From positions 62,001-126,000 of the forward strand of contig JABCZG010000009.1 of the NCBI GenBank assembly GCA_013289835.1: a stretch of 64,000 bases of DNA, in the 5' to 3' direction. Of this stretch, positions 52,800 to 61,042 are shown one piece after another. The position numbers and the translations under genes were made by a program. Position 1 is the stretch's first letter. Each line of letters begins with the position of its first letter. Source of the stretch: Acidobacteriota bacterium (GTDB lineage: Bacteria; Acidobacteriota; Terriglobia; Acidiferrales; UBA7541). The notes below the pieces were generated by a model, which did no database searches, had not been told where the DNA came from, and was given only the letters and a program-made list of their open reading frames with translations.

Positions 52800-53932
52800 C
52801 CCCTCGGTTCCCTCTTCTCCGTGTCCTCTGCGCTCTCTGTGTTCTCTGCGTAAATTTCTTTTGCCTTTTTTCTTCCCCCGCCCAAAATCTCGACAAGCCG
52901 CTCACAAACATCGATGAAGACATCACCGCCTTCGCCTTCGACTCCACCGGCCGCATCGTCTACGCCACGCATCGCGGCTTCAAAACCAAGCTCTACGATC
53001 TTGAACACGACGACATCTGGCTCCAGGAATCCAACGGAAAGAAGCGCCGCCTCCTCGAAGGCCAAAAATTCAACCGCGGCAATCAACCCTTCAGCTATAT
53101 CGTCGATTCCTTCCGCTGGTCTCCCAACGGCCACCTGATTCTTGCCCAGCTTCTCACTACCACCGTCGTCGACGAGTCCGGCAAAACCGAAGACAGCTTT
53201 ATGACTTTGCTTCTCGACGATAGCGGCCACGAAATCCGCATCGCGAAAGGCGACAGCGTACTCCCCGACGCCGCCAACGCTGCGTGGACCTCCGACAATG
53301 CCGGCATCGTCTACCTCTCCGAAGCGGTCAAGCCTCGCCAGCTCTTCTCCATGAAATTCACGCGCCTCGCCACCGGCTCCATGCCCTCCTTCTACGAAGG
53401 CCGCACTTTCCTTGACGTCGCGTGGATGCCCACGATGACCTTCGCCATCGCCGTCGAACAGGATCACGGCAGAACCGGCCCGCCCCGCCTCCAGCGACTT
53501 GACCTTTTTAGTGACACGGATAAAGAGCTCGCCACGCTTGACGGCTATCAAGGCGGCATCAGCGTCTCGCCCAGCGGCAGGCTGGTCGCGTATTTTATTG
53601 ACCGTGAAATTCTGGAAGTCCGCGATCTCGCCTCACCGAATCGCGTAGCGCGCCTTCGGGTCGGCCTCGGCGTCTTTCAATGGTCCCCCGACGAAAAGCG
53701 CATTGTCCTCAAGCGCGCCATCGAAAAAAAATCCGGTGATCTCGTCTACTTCGACGTCCCGCCTCTCGCCGTTCCGCCCAATGCCCACGACATCCCCGTA
53801 ACGCAACCACCGGCCGTCTCACTCCTCCATAGCATAACGTTCCGCGAATTCGCCATCTCTCCCGACAGCCGCTTCCTCGCCGTAGTGGCCCCCGGCAAAC
53901 GCAACCTCCTAGTATTCCCCTTTCCCCACTAG
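52796..53932 (+). CDS. Secreted beta-propeller (TolB/WD40-like) protein
   Basis: A 378-residue exported protein. The N-terminal hydrophobic segment (LLRVLCALCVLCVNFFCLFSS) is encoded by the dispersed CTCTGTG repeat. Repeating propeller strands follow: ITAFAFDSTGRIVYATH, VDSFRWSPNGHLILAQ, NAAWTSDNAGIVYLSE, VFQWSPDEKRIVLK, EFAISPDSRFLAVVAPGKR. This 'SPDgr..' spacing is that of TolB-type six-bladed propellers. There is no catalytic domain. It is coupled to the double-VOC cluster and may scaffold or sense the same substrate (inference). Confidence 0.82.
   Translation: MTPRFPLLRVLCALCVLCVNFFCLFSSPAQNLDKPLTNIDEDITAFAFDSTGRIVYATHRGFKTKLYDLEHDDIWLQESNGKKRRLLEGQKFNRGNQPFSYIVDSFRWSPNGHLILAQLLTTTVVDESGKTEDSFMTLLLDDSGHEIRIAKGDSVLPDAANAAWTSDNAGIVYLSEAVKPRQLFSMKFTRLATGSMPSFYEGRTFLDVAWMPTMTFAIAVEQDHGRTGPPRLQRLDLFSDTDKELATLDGYQGGISVSPSGRLVAYFIDREILEVRDLASPNRVARLRVGLGVFQWSPDEKRIVLKRAIEKKSGDLVYFDVPPLAVPPNAHDIPVTQPPAVSLLHSITFREFAISPDSRFLAVVAPGKRNLLVFPFPH
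52813..52865 (+). repeat. CTCTGTG dispersed repeat, copy C (within a signal peptide)
   Basis: CTTCTCCGTGTCCTCTGCGC, then TCTCTGTGTTCTCTGCG and TAAATTTCTTTT. It is in frame in the propeller gene and encodes the LCALCVLCVNFF hydrophobic core. Confidence 0.7.
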
Positions 53933-53954
53933 TCAGTTCGCTGTTCTGTTTTTT

Positions 53955-54012
53955 CTTCTCTGCGGCCTCTGCGTCTCCTCTTCTCTTACTCTGCGTTAAA
54001 TCCTTTTCTTCT
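53955..54012 (+). repeat. CTCTGTG dispersed repeat, copy D
   Basis: TTCTCTGCGGCCTCTGCGTC, then TCTTACTCTGCGTTAAATCC and TTTTCTTC, in the gap after the propeller gene, not coding. Confidence 0.7.
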
Positions 54013-54025
54013 TTCCTTCCTCCGC

Positions 54026-54067
54026 AAAAAAAAACAATGGCCCGCGCAACATCGCCACGCGGGCCAT
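54026..54067 (-). terminator. Rho-independent terminator of the M28 peptidase gene
   Basis: On the minus strand ATGGCCCGCG-(11 nt)-CGCGGGCCAT, perfect 10-bp arms, then TG and nine T residues. It is 18 bp past the M28 stop. It may also slow transcription on the plus strand. Confidence 0.9.
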
Positions 54068-54084
54068 TTCCGCAATTCCCATTC

Positions 54085-55683
54085 CTACTGCGCAAACCGC
54101 CTGAAAAAACTGTCTGCCTTCCACTGCGGCCGCTGCCCCGCATCCGCTGCGCGCAGCGCCAATTTCTCCAGTATCGCGTTGAACTGCGCCGCTCCGACCA
54201 AATCCACCGGCTGGTTTACGTCATCCGCCGGCCCGTGGTATCTCTCCTTGTACCAATCATTGAATTTCTTTTCCTCCGGCGTTCCCGGCAGCCAACCAAA
54301 CTTGAACGCCAGCGACGGCACTCCCTTTCGAATGAAGCTGTACTGATCGCTTCGAATGAACCGGTTGTGATCCGGCTGCTTGTCCGCCTGCACTTGCACG
54401 CCCGCGGACTCGCAAACCGTTCGAATGTCGTCCCCCAACGACGATTCCCCGAGCCCCTGCACTTCGAGATATTTCAGCGGAAACAGCGGCAAGTACATAT
54501 CCATATTCAAATCCGCCACAATGTTTTTTCCATCCACCGTCGGATGCTCCGCAAAATATCTCGATCCCAGCAACCCCTTCTCTTCTCCAGTGACCGCCAA
54601 AAACAAAACCGACCGCTTCGGCTTCGCTCCCGATTCCTTCATCGCCCGCGCCACTTCAATCAACGATGCAATCCCCGACGCATCATCCATCGCCCCGTTA
54701 TAAATCTTGTCGCCGTTCACTGGCACTCCGATGCCCAGGTGATCGAGGTGCGCGCTGATCACCACATATTCTTTACTTAGCGCCGGATCGCTGCCCTTCA
54801 ACACGCCCACCGTGTTTTGCGATTTCGTCTCCGAAGTCTTCACCGCTACCCGCGCCTTGATCGTCACCGCCAGCGGAAATCGCGGCAGCGGCTTGTCCGC
54901 ATTCACCGCATCCAGCACTTCCTGAAACGAATGGCCGCTCCCCGCAAAAAGGCTTTCCGCGTGAGCCGGGTTGAACACCATCGCGACCGGCAGGCTTGGT
55001 TCTCCCGCCGCTGCGAGATCGCTCAATTCCATTCGCGGCTCCAGCCGCGCGCCCGCCGTCCGCGACCACGGGACCTCTGCCGCCTTCGGATTCGCAATCG
55101 AGATGGACCCGATCGCTCCAATTTTCTTCAACGCCTTAAGACGCTCGTCGCGCGATTGAAAATGCGCCTTCACCCCCGACGGCATGTTTCCCGGCCCGCC
55201 GCTAATGTAAATGACGAACTTCCCTTTGGCATCCAGCCCCGCAAAATCGTCGTAGTTCTGCTCCGGCACGCTCAATCCGTAACCCGCAAACACCGCCGGC
55301 GCCGAGATCGCCGCATTCCCGTCTGCATGTGGAACGAAAAACGCGTCCTCGCCCAGCTGCAGTTCTTGCGTCTTGGTCTCCATTGCTAGCGAAATCGAGG
55401 ATTGACTCTCATCCGTTTGCGCCACTTTGAAGTGCACCGGCTGCGAGAAGCCGTCCACGCCTGCCGGTTGCAAACCAGCATTCTTGAATTCTTTCGTGAC
55501 GTACGCCGCGGCCAATTCAAATCCCGCGCTGCCCACGTCGCGCCCTTCCAGCTTGTCGTCCGCCAGATACTGGACATGCGCCCACCAGCGTTTTCCGAGC
55601 GCCTCCCAATCCGGCGCAGCGGCCATTGCCGCTACCGCACCGAACAAGCTGAAACACACCAAACACTTTCCGGAAAGCTTCAT
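54085..55683 (-). CDS. Secreted M28-family zinc aminopeptidase with PA domain
   Basis: A 532-residue exported peptidase. Signal peptide KLSGKCLVCFSLFGAVAAMAAA, then an N-terminal helical part (YLADDKLEGRDVGSAGFELAAAYVTKEFKNAGLQP), a PA insert (~115-250, VFAGYGLSVPEQNYDDFAGLDAKGKFVIYISGGPG) and the M28 catalytic core: HLDHLG, NGAMDDASGIASLIEVARAM, TGEEKGLLGSRYFAEHP, NMDM and a final His in RYHGPADD. All five zinc/catalytic positions are visible. It likely releases amino acids from peptides outside the cytoplasm. Confidence 0.93.
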   Translation of the reverse strand: MKLSGKCLVCFSLFGAVAAMAAAPDWEALGKRWWAHVQYLADDKLEGRDVGSAGFELAAAYVTKEFKNAGLQPAGVDGFSQPVHFKVAQTDESQSSISLAMETKTQELQLGEDAFFVPHADGNAAISAPAVFAGYGLSVPEQNYDDFAGLDAKGKFVIYISGGPGNMPSGVKAHFQSRDERLKALKKIGAIGSISIANPKAAEVPWSRTAGARLEPRMELSDLAAAGEPSLPVAMVFNPAHAESLFAGSGHSFQEVLDAVNADKPLPRFPLAVTIKARVAVKTSETKSQNTVGVLKGSDPALSKEYVVISAHLDHLGIGVPVNGDKIYNGAMDDASGIASLIEVARAMKESGAKPKRSVLFLAVTGEEKGLLGSRYFAEHPTVDGKNIVADLNMDMYLPLFPLKYLEVQGLGESSLGDDIRTVCESAGVQVQADKQPDHNRFIRSDQYSFIRKGVPSLAFKFGWLPGTPEEKKFNDWYKERYHGPADDVNQPVDLVGAAQFNAILEKLALRAADAGQRPQWKADSFFRRFAQ

Positions 55684-55702
55684 CGCTCTCTCCTCAACAA
55701 AA

Positions 55703-56182
55703 CTAAAGATGGAATGGTAGCAAAACTCGGGACTTCAGTTTTTTTAATCTTCGGCGATGCTCAACCAGAATGCAGGAATCCTCGATGACCATTAGCCCCG
55801 CCGCCCGCGCTTTCTCCGCCGCAGTTTCGTGTTCAATTCCCTGCTGCATCCACACGACTCTCGCGCCGACGCGGATCGCGCTGTCCACCACCGGTGGCAC
55901 TTCTTCGGAGCGCCGGAAAACATTCACGATATCTATTTTATCCGGCACGTCCTCCACCCGCGCGTAACTCTTCTCTCCCAGCACTTCCGTCTCGTTCGGA
56001 TTCACCGGAATAATTCGGTAGCCCGCATCCTTCATGTACTCCGTTACGCCGTAGCTCGGACGCGCGGGATTCGAAGACAAACCGACCACCGCGATGGTCT
56101 TGCAGTTTTTCAAGATTTCCGTAATAGGGTCGGCGCCAGTGTTCGTTGCAAAGTCGGCGCAATTCGGTAGGAGCACTCTCAT
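55703..56182 (-). CDS. CoA-binding domain protein (YccU-like)
   Basis: A 159-residue Rossmann-fold protein. CKTIAVVGLSSNPARPSYGVTEYMKDAGYRIIPVNPNETEVLGEKSYARVEDVPDKIDIVNVFRRSEEVPPVV is the typical CoA-binding domain, followed by VVWMQQGIEHETAAEKARAAGLMVIEDSCILVEHRR. The start at 56182 overlaps the hisC stop as ATGA; an ATG 63 bp earlier would lie inside hisC. The molecular role of the family is unclear. Confidence 0.9.
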   Translation of the reverse strand: MRVLLPNCADFATNTGADPITEILKNCKTIAVVGLSSNPARPSYGVTEYMKDAGYRIIPVNPNETEVLGEKSYARVEDVPDKIDIVNVFRRSEEVPPVVDSAIRVGARVVWMQQGIEHETAAEKARAAGLMVIEDSCILVEHRRRLKKLKSRVLLPFHL

Positions 56183-57309
56183 CGCGTTGCGAATTCGCTC
56201 TTTCCGGCGCGCTTCGTCAGAATCTGTGACATTGCCAAGAGGCATTTGTCATTCTCTTCCGCGGTTCCGACTGAAATGCGAATGGCTTCCGGAAGTCCCA
56301 TCCAACCAAGGGGCCGCACAATCACTCCCTTATGAAGCAGCTCGTCGCTGATTTCCTTGGCTTCCGGTCCGACGGGGATGAATAAGAAATTCGTTTCGCT
56401 CGGCACGGGTCGCAGTCCCAGCTTCGTCAATCCCGCGCTCAACCGCGAGCGCTCGGTTGCGTTAGTTTCGATGCAACGTGTTACGTGTTCTTGATCATCC
56501 AGCGCCGCCAGCGCTGCGGCTTGCGCCACGCCAGAAGTATTGAATGGTGTTTTCAGTTTGTTCATCGCCGTAACCAACTCCGGCTGTCCGATGGCGTAGC
56601 CGATGCGCAGCCCCGCCAGCCCGTACACTTTCGAAAACGTGCGCAGGATCAGCAAATTCTTTCGTTTGTGATACGCCGCCTCGGAGTGCCGCAGGTCCAC
56701 ACTCAATGCGTAATGGATGTAGGCCTCATCGAGCACTACCAGCACGCCGTCAGGAACACCGCCCAGAAATTCGTCGAATTGTTTCGCGTCGAAGGCCGTC
56801 CCTGTGGGATTGTTCGGATTCGCCAGATAGACTATCGCGGTTTTCGGCGTGATGGCCTTCACCATTGCTTTCAGATCAAACGTGAAGTTGCGCTGCGGCA
56901 CAAGCACCAGCTCCGCGCCGCTGGCGCGTATCGCCACCGAAAATGGCGCGTAGCTCCCTACTGACGTCAATCCCTGCAAGCCCGCTCGCAACAAAACGCG
57001 CGAAGCGAGGTCAATAATTTCGCTCGACCCGAGCCCAACAAAAATCTCTTCCGGCGTTACTCCGCGCAACACCGCCAGTTTGTGCCGCAGTGCGTGTGTT
57101 CCGCCGTCTGGATAGCGATTTGAATCGCCCAGCACCGCGCGCGCCGCTTCCATCGCTTTGGGAGACGGCCCCAGCGGATTTTCATTCGATGCGAGCTTCA
57201 CCGCGTGAATCTTCAGCTCGCGCTCGACTTCCTCAATGGGTTTTCCCGGAACGTAAAAGGGAAGGCCGCGAATATAATCCGGAATCAGCTCTTCGATTGT
57301 GCGTGTCAT
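56179..57309 (-). CDS. hisC: Histidinol-phosphate aminotransferase
   Basis: A 376-residue PLP enzyme of the class I/II fold, converting imidazole-acetol phosphate to histidinol phosphate. Motifs: ASNENPLGPSPKAMEAARAVLGDSNRYPDGGTHALRHKLA, YLANPNNPTGTAF, VLDEAYIHYAL, the PLP lysine in RTFSKVYGLAGLRIGYAIG, and a C-terminal GxRIS-like IRISVGTAEENDKCL. No other his gene is nearby. Related enzymes also act on aromatic amino acids, so substrate breadth is open. Confidence 0.93.
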   Translation of the reverse strand: MTRTIEELIPDYIRGLPFYVPGKPIEEVERELKIHAVKLASNENPLGPSPKAMEAARAVLGDSNRYPDGGTHALRHKLAVLRGVTPEEIFVGLGSSEIIDLASRVLLRAGLQGLTSVGSYAPFSVAIRASGAELVLVPQRNFTFDLKAMVKAITPKTAIVYLANPNNPTGTAFDAKQFDEFLGGVPDGVLVVLDEAYIHYALSVDLRHSEAAYHKRKNLLILRTFSKVYGLAGLRIGYAIGQPELVTAMNKLKTPFNTSGVAQAAALAALDDQEHVTRCIETNATERSRLSAGLTKLGLRPVPSETNFLFIPVGPEAKEISDELLHKGVIVRPLGWMGLPEAIRISVGTAEENDKCLLAMSQILTKRAGKSEFATR

Positions 57310-57381
57310 CTCTTCTAGTTTACTTCTCCATTGGTTTTGCCGCCAATCCGAGGCTCACGGTTGGTAGCCATTTACTTACTG

Positions 57382-58107
57382 TCACAGGCTTTTCAATTGC
57401 GCTACTTCCCTCACCGTCAGCGACCGAACTTTCCCAGGAGGAACGTCCAACACCAACGGCCCCAGCTGCACGCGCTTGATTTTCTCCACCAGAAACCCCA
57501 CCCGTTCAAACATCCGCCGAATCTGCCGATTCCTGCCCTCGATCAAAATCACCTCGTACCAAGGATTCGCACCATCCTCCGCCAGTCGTATTTTCGCCGG
57601 AGAGGTTTTCACCTTTGTTCCATCTTCCAACTCAATCGTGATTCCCGCTCGCAAACGATCGAGCGCGCGCTCGTCCGGCTTCCCGCTGATTTTCACCAGA
57701 TATGTTTTCGGCACGTGGGAACCGGCTTTCATCAGCTTCTGCGCCAGCGCTCCGTCATTCGTCATCAACAGCAATCCCTCGCTGGCGTAATCCAGCCGCC
57801 CCACCGGATAAACGCGCTCCGGAACTTTTTTCATTAGCTCCATGACTGTCGGGCGCCCTTCGGGATCGTTCACCGTGGTCACATACCCTTTCGGCTTGTG
57901 CAGCAGAAAATAGAGCAGCCGCTCTTTGCTCTTCAGCGGCTTCCCATCCACGCAAATCACGTCGCCTTCCGGATCGGCTTTCGTGCCTTGCTCCGTCACC
58001 ACTTTTCCATTGAGCGTTACGCGCCCCGCCGCAATAATCTCTTCCGCCTTGCGCCGCGACGCGATTCCGCTCGCCGCCATAATTTTCTGGAGTCTCTCCA
58101 AACCCAT
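57382..58107 (-). CDS. rluB: Pseudouridine synthase, RsuA/RluB family (paralog 1)
   Basis: A 241-residue RNA-modifying enzyme. An N-terminal S4 RNA-binding domain (LERLQKIMAASGIASRRKAEEIIAAGRVTLNGKVVTEQGTKAD) precedes the catalytic domain with the RLDYASEGLLLMTNDG aspartate motif, TYLVKISGKPDERAL and EGRNRQIRRMFERVGF. It modifies 23S or 16S rRNA uridine. A second family member lies 15 bp upstream on the same strand. Confidence 0.9.
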   Translation of the reverse strand: MGLERLQKIMAASGIASRRKAEEIIAAGRVTLNGKVVTEQGTKADPEGDVICVDGKPLKSKERLLYFLLHKPKGYVTTVNDPEGRPTVMELMKKVPERVYPVGRLDYASEGLLLMTNDGALAQKLMKAGSHVPKTYLVKISGKPDERALDRLRAGITIELEDGTKVKTSPAKIRLAEDGANPWYEVILIEGRNRQIRRMFERVGFLVEKIKRVQLGPLVLDVPPGKVRSLTVREVAQLKSL

Positions 58108-58122
58108 TCTGCGTGGATACCT

Positions 58123-58860
58123 TTACGCTCTCTTCGCTTCCTTGCGCACGTGCTCGGACTTCAACAATTTCTCCGCTTCCTTCTTCTCTATTAACCGATA
58201 TCTTCCCCGCGGTATTCCCTCGACCGACAACGGCCCTAGCCCGATGCGTTTCAACTTTTCCAGCGGATGTTTTCCCTTGAACATCAACCGCCGCAGCGTT
58301 TCATTCTTGAAATCCTTCATCCGGATTTCATACCAGAAATTCGCCGCGCGCCCGCGCGTGGCGTCCGGCTGCCGTACCGTTTGCATTCGCGCGCCAATCT
58401 CTTTTCCAAGCCGCTCCAAATCCGGCAGCGTCAGCATGCCTTTCACTTTCGCGTGATAGACCTGTTCGAGGTGCGCCCAATTCTTCAGCATCTCCGCGGC
58501 CAGGTCGCCGTCATTCGTCAAAAACACCAGCCCCGACGCGGCATACTCCAGATTCCCCACCGGGTACACGCGCTCCGGCAATCCGCGCAAACAATTCCGC
58601 AGCGTCTTGCGCCCCTCTGGGTCCGCCATCGTGGCCACCACTTCCGGTGGCTTGTTTAACACAATGTAGACGCGACGCTCCTCCCCGCCCACAATTTTTC
58701 CGGCCGCCTCAATCCTGTCTTTTCCGGCGTCCGCCTTTGTCCCTAGCTCCCGCACCACGCGCCCATTCAGGCGCACCTGCCCGCTCAAGATCAACTGTTC
58801 CGCATGCCGCCGCGAAGCTATACCCGCCCGCGCAATAATCTTCTGCAGTCTCTCTTCCAT
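58123..58860 (-). CDS. Pseudouridine synthase, RsuA/RluB family (paralog 2)
   Basis: A 245-residue paralog: S4 domain EERLQKIIARAGIASRRHAEQLILSGQVRLNGRVVRELGTKAD. The catalytic region has the motif NLEYAASGLVFLTNDG, where canonical family members have RLDxxTxGL. The catalytic Asp position therefore reads Glu-Tyr, and activity may be altered. EIRMKDFKNETLRRLMFKGKHPLEKL replaces the usual EGRNRQIRRM. The ATG at 58860 matches paralog 1's start; the frame extends further upstream without homology. Confidence 0.88.
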   Translation of the reverse strand: MEERLQKIIARAGIASRRHAEQLILSGQVRLNGRVVRELGTKADAGKDRIEAAGKIVGGEERRVYIVLNKPPEVVATMADPEGRKTLRNCLRGLPERVYPVGNLEYAASGLVFLTNDGDLAAEMLKNWAHLEQVYHAKVKGMLTLPDLERLGKEIGARMQTVRQPDATRGRAANFWYEIRMKDFKNETLRRLMFKGKHPLEKLKRIGLGPLSVEGIPRGRYRLIEKKEAEKLLKSEHVRKEAKRA

Positions 58861-58922
58861 TTTCTCTTTCTTATCTTTTTTTTCGTTCCTTCTTGTCGGC
58901 GCTATGTAGGGCTGCTCTTCAA

Positions 58923-59240
58923 CTAACTCGCAGCGGGTCCCTCCGGCTTCTTCCTCAATCCCACGTATGCCGCACCGATGAGCGCATATATCCCAGCATT
59001 GGCCAGTCCAACGACCGCCCATAAAACATAAAAGCCGACCGTACCCACCTCAGCAGCTTCGAAAAACCAGACGAACACCGGTGCAAGCAGGAGAGATGCG
59101 GGGCACAGAAGAACACCGGCCGCCACCAACGAATAATTTGGTGACGAGGAATCCGCCGCGAACTGCATCATCATAACTACCGCAGCGCTCGCCAAGCCCA
59201 ACAGTGCAAACCGGAAGATAGTTCGCCAATCTTTGTCCAT
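58923..59240 (-). CDS. Small integral membrane protein of unknown function
   Basis: A 105-residue protein with three to four hydrophobic segments (FRFALLGLASAAVVMMMQFA, YSLVAAGVLLCPASLLLAPVFVWFF, VGFYVLWAVVGLANAGIYALIGAAYVG) and a short basic C-terminus. It has no family signature. It is upstream of the rluB paralogs on the same strand, 62 bp from the second. Confidence 0.75.
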   Translation of the reverse strand: MDKDWRTIFRFALLGLASAAVVMMMQFAADSSSPNYSLVAAGVLLCPASLLLAPVFVWFFEAAEVGTVGFYVLWAVVGLANAGIYALIGAAYVGLRKKPEGPAAS

Positions 59241-59263
59241 GCGACCCTACAGACTCGCAGCTC

Positions 59264-59318
59264 GTTCTCTGTGGCCTATGTGCTCCGATCTCTGCGATCT
59301 CTGTGATAAATCTTTTCC
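59264..59318 (+). repeat. CTCTGTG dispersed repeat, copy E
   Basis: TTCTCTGTGGCCTATGTGCTCC, then GATCTCTGCGATCTCTGTGATAAATC and TTTTCCC, in the gap downstream of scpB. Confidence 0.65.
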
Positions 59319-60068
59319 CTACTCGCCGGCTGCCGTGGACTTCACGGATGGCGGGTCTTCATCTAGTTGGCCGGAGGGCATACCTTCGGAAGTTGCCAAA
59401 GCCTCGTGTTCACGTTCTGCTTCTGCCTCGGCTAGGTCTTCCCCGACGTGGGCGATGGCGTCCGAGGGAGTTTCATGCGAATGATCGCCTATCGCGGACT
59501 CATCCACCGGCGCGAAACCCTCATCGCTCCCCAGCGCTTCCCGAGCTAGCGCTTCAAATTCCTTCAAGCTCGGGAGTTCTTCCAGATCGCTCAACCCGAA
59601 GCGCATCAGAAATTCTTTCGACGTCTTGTACAGAATTGGCCGGCCCATGACTTCCTTGCGCCCTGCCGTGGTAATCAGGTGCTTGTCCAGCAACGTGCCG
59701 ATGACGCCCGCGGTGTTCACGCCGCGAATCTCCGAAATTTCCGGCGACGTTACGGGCTGTTTGTAGGCAATCACCGCCAGCGTCTCCAGCGCGGGCATGG
59801 ACAGCCTCAGCGGCGGCCGCAGACTCTTGATGAAGCGCCGCACCACGTCATGCTGCTGCGGCTTGGTGTACAGTTTGTATCCGCCGGCCACCGCGCGAAT
59901 CTCGATGCCGCGGTCTTCTCCGGCGTAACTCGCCACCAGCTCATCGAGCGACGACTGTACGGCCAGCTTCTCTTCGCCGAGCGCTCGCGTCAGTTGCTCG
60001 AGCGTTGCCGGCTCGTCTGCTGCATAAATAATCGCTTCCAGTGCCGCTCTTCTCTCTTCGTTTGTCAT
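59319..60068 (-). CDS. scpB: Segregation and condensation protein B
   Basis: A 249-residue accessory subunit of the SMC-ScpAB complex. Two winged-helix domains are readable: LEAIIYAADEPATLEQLTRALGE, GYKLYTKPQQHDVVRRF, and ALETLAVIAYKQPVTSPEISEIRGVNTAGVIGTLLDKHLITTAGRKEVMGRPILYKTSKEFLMRFGLSDLEELPSL. An acidic, Ala/Glu-rich tail (~195-249) follows. It is 85 bp downstream of scpA in the same operon. Confidence 0.95.
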   Translation of the reverse strand: MTNEERRAALEAIIYAADEPATLEQLTRALGEEKLAVQSSLDELVASYAGEDRGIEIRAVAGGYKLYTKPQQHDVVRRFIKSLRPPLRLSMPALETLAVIAYKQPVTSPEISEIRGVNTAGVIGTLLDKHLITTAGRKEVMGRPILYKTSKEFLMRFGLSDLEELPSLKEFEALAREALGSDEGFAPVDESAIGDHSHETPSDAIAHVGEDLAEAEAEREHEALATSEGMPSGQLDEDPPSVKSTAAGE

Positions 60069-60072
60069 CCGG

Positions 60073-60127
60073 TCTTCTCTTCTGCGCGAATTCTCTGTCT
60101 ACTCTGCGTTTCCGCGTCAAGCTTTCT
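60073..60127 (+). repeat. CTCTGTG dispersed repeat, copy F
   Basis: TCTTCTGCGCGAATTCTCTGTC, then TACTCTGCGTTTCCGCGTCAAGC and TTTC, filling most of the scpA-scpB gap. A diverged copy. Confidence 0.55.
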
Positions 60128-60153
60128 TGTTTTCTCTCGCTCCTCACCACTCC

Positions 60154-60933
60154 CTACTTGTATTCCTCATCAATCTGCTTGATCCCGCCTGCTTCATCAA
60201 ACACCAGATCAAACATCTTGTGCTTGCGCACCATAATTTCTCCGAATTGCTTTTCTTGCACCAGCGCTACCGCCTGGAGCTTTACCATTTCGAGGACCGC
60301 CAGGAACGCCACGATCATGGCGTGCCGTGAAGGACAAGCCTCAAAAAACTGAATCAGATTCACTGAGCTATCAGCACTGGCCAGAATCTGCGCGCGCAAC
60401 GCCGCAATCATCTGCGCCACGGTAAACTCTTCGTGCCGCAGTTCGATGCGCGAAACTTCTTTCTTCCGCTCCAGCACCTGCTGGAACACTTTCACCAAAT
60501 CCACCAGCGAAACCACCAAGTCGCCCTCGGTCCCTTCGTCGTTGTAGAGCGACTTGTCCGGCTTGGACCACACGTTCTCTTCAATCTGCTGTTTCTGATA
60601 CAAAAGCTGCGCCGCATTCTTGAACTTCTCGTGCTCCACCAATCGCTGCACCAGATCCGCGCGAGGATCCTCCTGCTCTTCCGGCCCCGCCAACGGATCT
60701 GGCGGCAGCAGCATCTTCGACTTGATGTAAATCAGCGTGGCCGCCATATAAATAAATTCCGAGGAGACATCCACGTCCAACTCTTCCAGCTTGTGCAGAT
60801 AATCCAGATATTGCGCCGTGATTTTCGAAATCTGGATGTCGTGAATACTCATCTTCTGCTGCTTGATCAGATCCAAGAGCAGGTCCAGCGGCCCTTCATA
60901 CATCGGGATGTTGATTTTGTATGGCGTCGCCAT
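60154..60933 (-). CDS. scpA: Segregation and condensation protein A
   Basis: A 259-residue kleisin that bridges SMC heads. The N-terminal SMC-neck-binding part reads YEGPLDLLLDLIKQQKMSIHDIQISKITAQYLDYLHKLEELDVDVSSEFIYMAATLIYIKSKMLLP, then DPRADLVQRLVEHEKFKNAAQLL. The C-terminal winged helix is FFEACPSRHAMIVAFLAVLEMVKLQAVALVQEKQFGEIMV. Members of this lineage share the 'sRhamIVaFLAvLEMVKl' wording. Confidence 0.95.
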   Translation of the reverse strand: MATPYKINIPMYEGPLDLLLDLIKQQKMSIHDIQISKITAQYLDYLHKLEELDVDVSSEFIYMAATLIYIKSKMLLPPDPLAGPEEQEDPRADLVQRLVEHEKFKNAAQLLYQKQQIEENVWSKPDKSLYNDEGTEGDLVVSLVDLVKVFQQVLERKKEVSRIELRHEEFTVAQMIAALRAQILASADSSVNLIQFFEACPSRHAMIVAFLAVLEMVKLQAVALVQEKQFGEIMVRKHKMFDLVFDEAGGIKQIDEEYK

Positions 60934-61042
60934 TTTGGAGTTCTCAGTCCTCAGTTTTCAGTTCCCAGTAAGAAGCAGAACGTTCTGCTTAGAGCCTGCG
61001 TGCGCAAACGGAAGAGGCACCACAGCTGCTTCGTCTCTTCTC

